Shown here one piece after another: positions 1 to 6,110 of a DNA stretch of 6,169 bases. Every line of letters begins with the position of its first letter. The stretch's first letter is position 1. The position numbers and the translations under genes were made by a program. This DNA is from a bacterium SM23_31. GTDB taxonomy: Bacteria > SM23-31. The stretch spans positions 1 to 6,169 of the forward strand of contig LJUD01000202.1 of assembly GCA_001304035.1 (NCBI GenBank). Reading direction: 5' to 3'. The notes under the pieces were generated by a model. It made no database searches, was not told where the DNA came from, and saw only the letters and a program-made list of their open reading frames with translations.

Positions 1-2
1 AC

Positions 3-80
3 CCTTTTGTTTTCCTGATCCGTGAAAACCAAACAGGAAGTATTCTTTTTATCGGCAGGATTGTCAACCCAACAAAATAG
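3..80 (+). CDS. Serpin family protein, C-terminal end (partial, 5' truncated)
   Basis: The third frame reads PFVFLIRENQTGSILFIGRIVNPTK and then TAG at 78-80. This is the hallmark C-terminus of serpins: the 'HPFlF.Ir...TgsILFmGRvv.P' stretch forming the last two strands of beta-sheet B. The two bases before it (AC) fit the His codon usual at that point. Serpins are suicide inhibitors of serine or cysteine proteases that trap the enzyme through a reactive-centre loop. That loop lies just upstream of this stretch and is outside the window, so the target protease and inhibitory competence cannot be judged. Bacterial serpins are often exported, but the N-terminus is not visible here. The next gene starts 102 bases downstream on the same strand. 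The family call is firm despite only 25 residues, because this motif is highly specific. Confidence 0.88.
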   Translation, partial: PFVFLIRENQTGSILFIGRIVNPTK

Positions 81-92
81 GAAAACGAATTA

Positions 93-142
93 CAGCCCAA
101 TCCGGCGGAGCTTACTCGCTGCTCACGCGGATCTTCAGGCTG
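93..142 (+). other. Imperfect hairpin between serpin and the next gene
   Basis: Three nested complementary blocks can be seen: CAGCC (93-97) with GGCTG (138-142), TCCG (101-104) with CGGA (128-131), and GAGC (108-111) with GCTC (121-124). Together they could fold into one interrupted stem-loop, locally richer in G+C than its flanks. It may act as the serpin transcript's 3' end or as leader structure for the following gene. There is no clear run of T after it, so a classical intrinsic terminator is not supported. The pairing is short and interrupted and could be chance. Confidence 0.3.
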
Positions 143-148
143 CTGATT

Positions 149-154
149 TATAAT
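149..154 (+). promoter_or_regulatory. -10-like hexamer TATAAT upstream of the unknown secreted gene
   Basis: A perfect TATAAT lies 29 bases before the GTG start at 183, a sensible distance for a short leader. No convincing -35 box is seen 16-18 bases upstream, so this is a weak candidate. If real, it would give the unknown gene and the HEAT gene a promoter separate from the serpin. Confidence 0.27.
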
Positions 155-182
155 GTAACACCGGAAAAAAAGGAGATTATAG

Positions 183-1217
183 GTGAGACAAAAACTACAA
201 TTGATAATTTTAATGTTTTGGGGCTCATTATTAATTAATTCATCAACATATTCACAAGAAATAAAACCCACTCAGATTTCCATTAATCAAAAAACATACA
301 ATCTCTATCCAGAAACGTTAGAAGAATTGCCTGATATGCCTTCTCCGTACACAACAGAAGACGGGATTGAAATTGTTATTGTTATTACGAAGGATAATAA
401 TTTTGCGCTCATACCGGTAACCGTCGAGAACGGCGAACCCTGGATGAATGAAGATAAAAGGGGCAAAGGTCAACAGCTTGATGTCGATGCTGAGGATTTT
501 CCTGTACTTGCTCGAACAGGACTGCACTCAGAGACCGATCTGGATTATACGAGAAAGATTACAGGCAGATCCGCTGCGGAAATTACAGAAAGCGGCAGAC
601 CGGGTGGTTCGTCGAGAGCCGGATTTATGGCTCAGGATGAAGACATCATTTCTGTCTTGAGAGGGGATAATCAAATTGTGAAAAAAATGGGACTGACCCA
701 CCCTCAACTTGCGAAACCCATGTTTCATATATTCAATATCATCAGGCTTCGCGACGAAATAATCCGTGTCCTCGGCAGTCCTTTGGCAATCATTGATTAC
801 ATGCTCTATAACGGGGAAAAGATACACCTCATCGGCTGGGAAAGCGGGCATGGATGGCAGGAGTCCATATTCAACGATGAAATTCTGGGATTTTTTCAGA
901 TCAATGTAGAAAGAGAACCGAATCCTGATGAACGAGCATATTTATCAGAAAAATATTCACATCTTGATGAAGAGCAATTGCCGGAATTATTCCGTATGAT
1001 CTCAACGATACATTTCGGTGAAATGGCGGCTTTTTACGCCATGCGTTACGGATTTTATGAGGGGCATACAAATTACAGGGCGGACCCAATCGCCGTTGCA
1101 TTCATTTTCGGTTTAAGAAGCATAGAAGAAATCGAAAATGCGTTCGAGGGAAATTTGTATAAAGTACTTAAAGACCATTTTACCAAAGAGAATAGTCCAT
1201 TGGGAGAGAAAAAATGA
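183..1217 (+). CDS. Secreted protein of unrecognised family (344 aa), first gene of a coupled pair
   Basis: I do not recognise the family. The GTG start is chosen because AAGGAG (170-175) sits 7 bases upstream; the next in-frame ATG (213) lies inside the hydrophobic core of the signal peptide. Residues 1-24 are a Sec signal peptide (RQK, then a hydrophobic core, TYS before Gln25), so the mature protein is periplasmic, surface-bound or released. Residues 26-125 are Asp/Glu-rich with a beta-like stretch (GIEIVIVITKD, 61-71). Residues 128-240 include a Gly/Ser-rich turn (GRPGGSSRAGF, 138-148) and GWESGHGWQES (218-228), the most motif-like segment. Residues 270-335 look helical. The C-terminal GHTNYRADPIAVAFIFGL (294-311) recurs in a broken copy downstream at 2692-2823, so this is a family with local paralogues. 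No lipobox or internal membrane segment is seen. The stop overlaps the HEAT gene start by 4 bases, implying translational coupling and a shared role. Confidence 0.85.
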   Translation: MRQKLQLIILMFWGSLLINSSTYSQEIKPTQISINQKTYNLYPETLEELPDMPSPYTTEDGIEIVIVITKDNNFALIPVTVENGEPWMNEDKRGKGQQLDVDAEDFPVLARTGLHSETDLDYTRKITGRSAAEITESGRPGGSSRAGFMAQDEDIISVLRGDNQIVKKMGLTHPQLAKPMFHIFNIIRLRDEIIRVLGSPLAIIDYMLYNGEKIHLIGWESGHGWQESIFNDEILGFFQINVEREPNPDERAYLSEKYSHLDEEQLPELFRMISTIHFGEMAAFYAMRYGFYEGHTNYRADPIAVAFIFGLRSIEEIENAFEGNLYKVLKDHFTKENSPLGEKK

Positions 1218-2596
1218 AAATTAAATACCTAATTATTTTAAGCTTTGTACTTACGTTATTCGGGAGTACTCCCGGGTATGCTCAGGTAAATAAAGCTGAA
1301 CAGCAGAAAAAAATTGACCAGCTTATTCAAACGTTCTGGAATTTGCCCTATGGACAAACGGAAAACATGAGCAAAGCCTTCAGAGAAATAGGAGATCCGT
1401 TCATTGAACCGCTTATGAAAATGCTGAAAAAAGAAGAATCAGGTGAAGGAGCATGGAGAAGAATAGAATGGAATCAAAGAAGGGTCGCATGGATATTAGG
1501 AGAATTGGGATCAGAAAAAGCGATTGAACATCTTATTGAAATATTACAGGATACGACTTTAAATATTTATGGACGCCATGAAGCTGCCCGGGCGCTTGGC
1601 AGGATTAAATCAGAAAAAGCGGTTGATCCGCTTATCGAGGTTCTGAATGACAAGGAATCCGGTCCCCCGGTTCGATACGGAGCGGCGTATGCCCTGGGTG
1701 ATATGAAGTGTGAAAAAGCTGTTCCATCACTTGCCAGAGCTTTAAGTGAAAATGATATGCAAATCCGCATGGGAGCAGTCACCGCTCTCGGAAATATCGG
1801 CTCGGAAAAAGCCGTGGATGCGCTTATGACGGCTTTAGAGGATACGGACGGTTACATCAGGAGACTGGCTTATACCAATCTCCGAAGATTGCTGCCGGAT
1901 AAGGAATTCGAATTTCTTATATTGGCATTGAAAGACGCAGACTGGGGAGTTCGTGAAGATACCGTAGAGGATTTGGTGGAAATTGGGGAACCTGTGTCTG
2001 AACTCCTTATTAATTTTTTAAAGGATAAGGACAGTGCTGCCCGCTGGGAGGCTGTCCGGGTTTTGGGGAAGATCAAGTCCGAAAAAGCGGTTGAACCGCT
2101 GATCGAGGCTTTAAAGGATAATGATTGGATGGTTCGAAATGAGGCTGCCGTGGCTCTTGCACGGCTGAACTCCGGGAAAACAGTCGAGCCGCTGACCGGG
2201 ATGTTGAACAATGATATCGGTTATGTTAGAGAAAATGCGGCATGGATCTTAGGTGAAATGAAATCCGAAGAAGCGGTTGAGCCGCTTATTCAGACACTTG
2301 ATGACAAAGAAAGCGGATGGATGGCTGCCATGGCTTTGGGAAAGACCGGTTCTGAAAAAGCTGTAGAACCGCTTATTAACATGCTTGAAAATGAAAACGT
2401 AAAAAACCGACGAGCTGCTTCCCGGGCGCTTGGAGAAATTAAAAACGGGAAAGCGGTTAAGCCGCTTATAGAGGCTTTAAAGGATGAAGACGAGGAAGTT
2501 CGGTTATTGGCTGTTGCCTCTCTGGAAAAAATCGGCACGCCGGAAGCACTGAAAGCTGTCGAAGAATACAAAAAAGGTAAAAATTTAAGCATCTAA
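1214..2596 (+). CDS. Secreted HEAT-repeat (PBS-lyase-type HEAT) protein, 460 aa
   Basis: The start overlaps the previous stop as ATGA; GGGAGAG (1202-1208) supplies the ribosome binding site. Residues 1-23 are a Sec signal peptide with a probable cut at GYA|Q. After a short helical linker, residues 58-442 are twelve HEAT-type helical repeats, eleven of them about 31 residues long with the pattern 'EKAVEPLIEALKD.D..VR..AA.ALG.IKS' (starting at residues 101, 134, 167, 198, 229, 260, 290, 321, 352, 381 and 412). The first repeat (58-100) has an insertion, and the one at 352-380 is two residues short. Proteins with this repeat form curved solenoids that bind other proteins. The family includes phycobilin lyases, but nothing here points to a bilin substrate, and export argues for a scaffold or partner-binding role in the envelope. 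The likeliest partner, by inference, is the product of the coupled upstream gene. Confidence 0.93.
   Translation: MKIKYLIILSFVLTLFGSTPGYAQVNKAEQQKKIDQLIQTFWNLPYGQTENMSKAFREIGDPFIEPLMKMLKKEESGEGAWRRIEWNQRRVAWILGELGSEKAIEHLIEILQDTTLNIYGRHEAARALGRIKSEKAVDPLIEVLNDKESGPPVRYGAAYALGDMKCEKAVPSLARALSENDMQIRMGAVTALGNIGSEKAVDALMTALEDTDGYIRRLAYTNLRRLLPDKEFEFLILALKDADWGVREDTVEDLVEIGEPVSELLINFLKDKDSAARWEAVRVLGKIKSEKAVEPLIEALKDNDWMVRNEAAVALARLNSGKTVEPLTGMLNNDIGYVRENAAWILGEMKSEEAVEPLIQTLDDKESGWMAAMALGKTGSEKAVEPLINMLENENVKNRRAASRALGEIKNGKAVKPLIEALKDEDEEVRLLAVASLEKIGTPEALKAVEEYKKGKNLSI
1385..2539 (+). repeat. Tandem HEAT-coding repeats, about 93 bases per unit
   Basis: Twelve units encode the solenoid. Similarity persists in the DNA: the block GAAAAAGCGGTTGAACCGCT and close variants recur at the head of many units. 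The units at about 2078 and 2450 also share GAGGCTTTAAAGGAT further in. This indicates growth by internal duplication. Units at 1898-1990 (DKEFEFLILAL) and 1991-2080 (PVSELLINFL) have drifted furthest from the consensus. Confidence 0.8.
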
Positions 2597-2605
2597 TTTT
2601 GCTCT

Positions 2606-2634
2606 TTATCCCCCCGCATACTGCGGGGGGATAA
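2606..2634 (+). terminator. Perfect 13-bp hairpin after the HEAT gene, probable terminator
   Basis: TTATCCCCCCGCA (2606-2618) pairs perfectly with TGCGGGGGGATAA (2622-2634) around a TAC loop, beginning 10 bases after the HEAT stop codon. Position and stem strength fit a transcription end for the serpin-side genes. The downstream tract is TTTATAA rather than a long T-run, so rho-independent termination may be inefficient. The inner 18 bases (2613-2630) are identical to the first hairpin of the repeat element at 2921-3007, so this may be a solo or partial copy of that element co-opted as a 3' end. Confidence 0.6.
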
Positions 2635-2675
2635 TTTATAAATGCTTGTGACAGCAGAGTTGTTATCATATACAC

Positions 2676-2823
2676 TACGGATTTTTAAGAAGGTCATACG
2701 GATTACCGGGCAGACCCGATAGCTATTGCATTCATATTCGGATTAAAAAGTATAGAAGAGATTGAAAGTGTTTTCAATGGGAACCTTTATGAAGCTTTAA
2801 CGACTCATTTCAATTCAAAATAA
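2676..2823 (+). pseudogene. Decayed 3' end of a second copy of the unknown secreted gene
   Basis: From 2692 the sequence encodes GHTDYRADPIAIAFIFGL and continues as SIEEIESVFNGNLYEALTTHF to TAA at 2821-2823. This matches residues 294-336 of the protein at 183-1217; by eye about 30 of 43 positions are identical. Just upstream, TACGGATTT (2676-2684) matches the YGF codons of the intact gene. The link between the two blocks is 7 bases instead of 6, so the frame is shifted, and TAA (2686-2688) stands in frame just before the GH codons. There is no start codon or ribosome binding site, and no similarity to the rest of the intact gene is visible between 2635 and 2675. Only about the last 15 percent of the gene remains. 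Many differences are synonymous third-base changes, so the copy diverged under selection before it was broken. Confidence 0.88.
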
Positions 2824-2920
2824 CTCCTATTTATTAACAGTACTTTGGCAAATTTTGTTTAATTGTAATATTTATTGTATATGAATACCTGTTAAACGAG
2901 TAAAATGAGTAAATGTTGAC
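2824..2920. other. AT-rich spacer without a recognisable feature
   Basis: Between the pseudogene stop and the palindromic element the sequence is very AT-rich, with stops in all frames. TTGGCA (2845-2850) followed by TAATAT (2866-2871) resembles a promoter but has only a 15-base spacer and no gene behind it. I see nothing else here. Confidence 0.4.
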
Positions 2921-3007
2921 GTCATTCCTCCCGCATACTGCGGGGGGAATCCAGTACTTTATGTTGATGATATTTGCTCAATGGATTCCCGTTTTCACGG
3001 GAATGAC
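2921..3007. repeat. 87-bp palindromic repeat element (MITE/REP-like) with GTCATTCC...GGAATGAC ends
   Basis: The ends GTCATTCC (2921-2928) and GGAATGAC (3000-3007) are perfect inverted repeats. Inside are two hairpins: ATTCCTCCCGCA (2924-2935) with TGCGGGGGGAAT (2939-2950), which has one T-G wobble, and ATTCCCGT (2985-2992) with ACGGGAAT (2997-3004). GGAATCCA (2946-2953) also pairs with TGGATTCC (2982-2989), so the whole element can fold as one long cruciform. The second half, ATTCCC-N8-GGGAAT (2985-3004), has the same form as the dRS3 repeat described in Neisseria; similar GTCATTCC-bounded elements are dispersed in many bacterial genomes. No transposase gene and no clear target duplication are seen. 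It lies in the long intergenic region between the two gene groups. Confidence 0.78.
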
Positions 3008-3142
3008 ATACAAGTTGGAAACGATATTGTTTTCAGCTTACATTTTTTTAGTTTTTCATTATTCAAAAATCTAATTTATGAATAGACCAGGTTAAATATA
3101 TGTATCACCTGACATTATTTAAAATATAGAAATAAAATGTTC

Positions 3143-3171
3143 TTGAATTTGTAAAAATTGAAATAGATATT
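3143..3171 (+). promoter_or_regulatory. Possible sigma70-type promoter of the second gene group
   Basis: TTGAAT (3143-3148) and GATATT (3166-3171) are separated by 17 bases. Each matches its consensus at four positions, and they end 22 bases before the ATG at 3194. The surroundings are so AT-rich that chance matches are likely. A promoter is nevertheless expected in this interval, because the preceding gene is broken and a hairpin closes the upstream operon. Confidence 0.3.
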
Positions 3172-3193
3172 TAATCACGACTGGAGGTTCAAA

Positions 3194-3814
3194 ATGCGAA
3201 AGATATTGTGCTTTGTTGTAGCTTTGTTAATCTTGATTTTTAATAACACGTTATACGCCCAAAATAAAACAGAAGAGAATAATGGATGGGGTTTTGGCGT
3301 ATCTCTCGAGCAAAATGAAGTTATTGAAATCGATTACGATGTTCCTATACTTGTAACCTCATATCTGCATTGTTTCTATTTTCCGAAAAACGTTAGTCCA
3401 CGTTTCAGGATTGAACCTTTTATTGGATTTAGTAAAAATAGAACATATGTATATGGATATAGGACCGGTTATTCAAAGGTTGAAGTTACGAGATTTGTTT
3501 TTGGGAGCGGATTTTTGGGTCTTAAGAGGAAAAACAGTGTCCAATTTTATTACGGTGCAAGATTTGCTTTTGTATTTTTAGTTCTTGGAGATATTGGAAG
3601 ATCTCCAATTAAAGATGAAAGCATATCATGGTCCGGGTTTCATATCGGACCGGTTCTTGGAGGAGAGTGCTTTTTAAAAGAGAGTTTTAGTATTGGATTA
3701 GAAGGACAATTGTTATACACACTGCTTTCTCATAGCAATAAATTTTATTCTTCGGAAATCACAGACTATTCAATAGGCAGCAAAGCGCTGTTTTTTTTAA
3801 GACTCTATTTTTAA
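3194..3814 (+). CDS. Small outer-membrane beta-barrel-like protein (206 aa)
   Basis: The ATG is preceded by GGAGG (3183-3187) at 6 bases. Residues 1-22 are a Sec signal peptide (MRK, hydrophobic core, LYA|Q). The mature part alternates polar and hydrophobic or aromatic residues in strand-like runs separated by turns, e.g. GWGFGVSLEQN (31-41), FRIEPFIGFS, VQFYYGARFAFVF, GFHIGPVLGGE and FSIGLEGQLLY. It ends in LRLYF: a C-terminal Phe with alternating hydrophobics is the usual signal for insertion by the BAM machinery. Length and pattern fit an eight-stranded OmpX/OmpA-type barrel, but no specific family motif is recognised and function is unknown. The gene is noticeably more AT-rich than the propeller gene 22 bases downstream, perhaps reflecting a different history. 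The two probably share a transcript. Confidence 0.8.
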   Translation: MRKILCFVVALLILIFNNTLYAQNKTEENNGWGFGVSLEQNEVIEIDYDVPILVTSYLHCFYFPKNVSPRFRIEPFIGFSKNRTYVYGYRTGYSKVEVTRFVFGSGFLGLKRKNSVQFYYGARFAFVFLVLGDIGRSPIKDESISWSGFHIGPVLGGECFLKESFSIGLEGQLLYTLLSHSNKFYSSEITDYSIGSKALFFLRLYF

Positions 3815-3836
3815 ATCCTAAAATAAGGAAACTGTT

Positions 3837-4994
3837 GTGAGATCAAGTTATCGTTTTTACATCTTTTTTATCTTTATTTTATTTTCTTCCTGTATTAAAT
3901 CAGACCATTCCTACACCATCGAAATCAAAGACGGTGTAAAATACGTTCACAACCACGCGCCCGCGTGGGGTGACACATTGAAAGTGGCGCTGGAGTTTGT
4001 GCAGAAAATCGGTGTGCTCGAAGGTGAAGACTGGAACTACCTTCTGCATAGACCTGGAGATATTGCGCTCGATTCCGAAGGCAACATTTATATCATGGAC
4101 GCGGGTAACGCCCGCATTCAGAAGTACACCGCAACCGGCGAGTACCTTGCAACAATCGGTCGCAGCGGGCAGGGACCGGGCGAGTTTGCCGGCTGGCTGA
4201 GATGCATGGATATTTTCAACGACACGTTGACCGCAGTACATACAAATATCAGGTTCACCCAATTTACACTGGACGGCAGAGAGGTGAACAGGTTCACCGT
4301 CTACGCCTTTCTTCACCTTCGCCATTTCAGCACGGGAGAATACGCTATCGACCGCTTTGTGCCATTTACTGTTGTCGAGGGAGTTTATACTTATGACCCC
4401 GCTAAAACCGGGCTCGTTTACGTTGTATCAAAAGACGAAGGGCTAATTGTCAGGCAGTTCGGCAAGCTGATATTTTTTGACAACGCAGACGAAACCACAG
4501 AAGGTAATAAAATTTTGTTTGACGTTGATTCAGACGATAACGTCTACGTTTCGTTTGAGAAGCAAAACCGGATCGATAAGTATACGTATGACGGCGAACA
4601 TGTATTTTCAGCCGACCGCCCCCTTAACTTCGAAGTGTTGGAAAAGCCGGTTTGGGTTGATGCCGGACCGGAAAGAAAAATTGACCGTGAACCGCAGTTT
4701 ACTCTTGTCACGAAAGACATCGGAATCGATCACAAAAACCGTATTTGGGTGGTTTCCTATACCAGGGATATTACCAAAGAAAACAGCAGTGAGCAAACCT
4801 CTGCTTTTGACGTAACGTCAACAAACGAGTTCTTCGAATTTCATCTGTTCGATGCAGAAGGTGTTTTTCTCAGCGTGCTCCCCATGCCGGTTTCGTGGCA
4901 GGAGCTTAAAATGCGGATATTCGGCTCGCGGCTGTTTTTACTCGAATCCAAGGACGAGATGACTGTCCTCGAATACAGAATCGTTGAGAAATGA
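3837..4994 (+). CDS. Six-bladed beta-propeller (NHL-type) lipoprotein, 385 aa
   Basis: The GTG start follows AAGGAA (3825-3830) at 6 bases; no in-frame ATG lies upstream of the signal sequence. Residues 1-19 are a lipoprotein signal peptide ending LFSSC, with Cys19 as the lipidated residue; Phe at -3 departs from the usual Leu. The first clear blade is residues 71-117: HRPGDIALDSEGNIYIMDAG, then RIQKYTATGEYLATIGRSGQGPGEF, the NHL/six-bladed signature common in Bacteroidota and relatives. Weaker blades include FDVDSDDNVYVSFEKQNRIDKYTYDGE and DIGIDHKNRIWVVSY. Such proteins fold as propellers tethered to a membrane and bind ligands or partner proteins; no catalytic residues are evident. The substrate is unknown. 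The close spacing behind the barrel gene suggests co-transcription and a joint envelope function. Confidence 0.88.
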   Translation: MRSSYRFYIFFIFILFSSCIKSDHSYTIEIKDGVKYVHNHAPAWGDTLKVALEFVQKIGVLEGEDWNYLLHRPGDIALDSEGNIYIMDAGNARIQKYTATGEYLATIGRSGQGPGEFAGWLRCMDIFNDTLTAVHTNIRFTQFTLDGREVNRFTVYAFLHLRHFSTGEYAIDRFVPFTVVEGVYTYDPAKTGLVYVVSKDEGLIVRQFGKLIFFDNADETTEGNKILFDVDSDDNVYVSFEKQNRIDKYTYDGEHVFSADRPLNFEVLEKPVWVDAGPERKIDREPQFTLVTKDIGIDHKNRIWVVSYTRDITKENSSEQTSAFDVTSTNEFFEFHLFDAEGVFLSVLPMPVSWQELKMRIFGSRLFLLESKDEMTVLEYRIVEK

Positions 4995-5047
4995 GAAAAA
5001 AAAGCATGGAGTTAACCGCCTCACTCTAAAACGGGGAGAAAAAGCTA

Positions 5048-6037
5048 ATGAAAACTATCAATGTTAGAAAGAGACTAAAAAATAGCCGTAAAATCAGTGG
5101 AATCGTTTTGCTGAGTGTGCTGATTGTTCTAACTCTAATTTCATATAGCAGCACAAAAGATTCTATAAAAACTCCCGCCGTTCGTCGGACGCTTATGTCA
5201 CATTCTGAAGGCAGCTTTGTAAAGCATACGGAACAACAGATGATTACCATTGACCTTCCCGGTCTACCGGAAGGCGCAAAGAAACTGGAGATGGTTCTAA
5301 TCAAGCCGGGTACGTTTATTATGGGTTCACCAAAGGAGGAAAGCGGTCGTTCAGACCGGGAGTGGTCTTCGCATGAGGTGACAATCACCAAACCCTTCTA
5401 TATGGGAAAATACGAAGTAACACAGGCGCAGTGGGAAGCGGTTATGGGGAGTGGGAGTCACCGTTCAAAATTCCGCGGGAAGCCGAATAATCCGGTGGAA
5501 AAGGTTTCCTGGCGTGCGTGTCAGAAATTCATCGAGCAATTGAACGCTCTTGTTAATGGAACATTCCGTTTACCTACAGAGGCGGAGTGGGAGTATGCAT
5601 GCCGGGCAGGCACGGACACGCGGTTCTCTTTTGGTGACGTATTGGAGTTGGCAGATACGGGAGAAGAATACTCTGAGACAGCGAATAAGTACATGTGGTG
5701 GTCAGGGAATAACGACCCGAACGGAACGAAGGAGGTAGGCTTAAAGTTACCGAATCCCTGGGGATTATACGACATGCATGGAAACGTGTCTGAGTGGTGT
5801 TCGGATCTGTGGGAAGAGCCTTATGAACGAGGTCCCCAGATAGACCCTGAAGGTCCATCTTCTAATTGGATTAACAGGATATTGCCATTATCGAACCGTG
5901 TTAATCGCGGCGGTAGTGTCTACTACGGGAGTTACTACCGCGGGGCTTGTGAGTGCCGCTCTGCATCCCGTACTTATGAGCAGGCATTCGACTTTCATTA
6001 CAGCCTTGGCTTCCGTCTGGTGAAGGAATATCAGTGA
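5048..6037 (+). CDS. Membrane-anchored FGE/SUMF1-domain protein lacking the catalytic cysteine pair (329 aa)
   Basis: The ATG follows GGGGAG (5033-5038) at 9 bases. Residues 1-16 are basic and 17-34 hydrophobic (ISGIVLLSVLIVLTLISY), an anchor or signal peptide that puts the domain outside the cytoplasm. Residues 80-326 are a full-length formylglycine-generating-enzyme fold: MVLIKPGTFIMGS (82-94), HEVTITKPFYMGKYEVTQAQWEAVMG (109-134), NPVEKVSW, FRLPTEAEWEYACRAGT (173-189), NPWGLYDMHGNVSEWCSD (236-253), RVNRGGS (284-290) and SLGFRLV (319-325). In true FGE, two cysteines between RGGS and the final GFR oxidise a sulfatase cysteine. Counting from either anchor, those positions here are Tyr293/Arg298 or Ser295/Ala300; the only nearby cysteines are 301 and 303. 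It is therefore probably not a sulfatase-activating oxidase, and no sulfatase gene is in the window. Many FGE-fold proteins of this type have binding or unrelated enzymatic roles. Confidence 0.9.
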   Translation: MKTINVRKRLKNSRKISGIVLLSVLIVLTLISYSSTKDSIKTPAVRRTLMSHSEGSFVKHTEQQMITIDLPGLPEGAKKLEMVLIKPGTFIMGSPKEESGRSDREWSSHEVTITKPFYMGKYEVTQAQWEAVMGSGSHRSKFRGKPNNPVEKVSWRACQKFIEQLNALVNGTFRLPTEAEWEYACRAGTDTRFSFGDVLELADTGEEYSETANKYMWWSGNNDPNGTKEVGLKLPNPWGLYDMHGNVSEWCSDLWEEPYERGPQIDPEGPSSNWINRILPLSNRVNRGGSVYYGSYYRGACECRSASRTYEQAFDFHYSLGFRLVKEYQ

Positions 6038-6110
6038 TTTAATCGAACAATCGAAAAGTGTAAACGATGTCATGCTATGTAACATTTAATCAATTAAAAG
6101 GGGAAGAAAA

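Noticed and set aside
2085..2099. Near-palindrome AGCGGTTGAACCGCT repeated along the HEAT gene
   Set aside because: It encodes the conserved AVEPL of each repeat; the symmetry follows from codon choice rather than a binding site.
2466..2675. Reverse-strand open frames overlapping the HEAT gene and its downstream region, including one ending at 2466
   Set aside because: Low-complexity Ser/Phe/Ala-rich antisense of the repeats with no start signals; shadows of the real gene.
2845..2871. TTGGCA and TAATAT resembling a promoter
   Set aside because: Spacer only 15 bases, in very AT-rich DNA, more than 300 bases from the next gene with the palindromic element in between.
2606..3007. Two similar hairpins as a possible CRISPR or direct-repeat array
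   Set aside because: Only two copies, palindromic and about 300 bases apart, with a gene remnant between them; no regular spacers.
3953..3968. Perfect GC-rich inverted repeat CCACGCG-CC-CGCGTGG
   Set aside because: It lies inside the propeller gene and is explained by codons for HAPAW; no regulatory context.
5006..5029. Seven-codon reading frame MELTASL before the FGE-like gene, a possible leader peptide
   Set aside because: No proper ribosome binding site, no runs of a regulatory amino acid and no alternative hairpins around it; likely chance.
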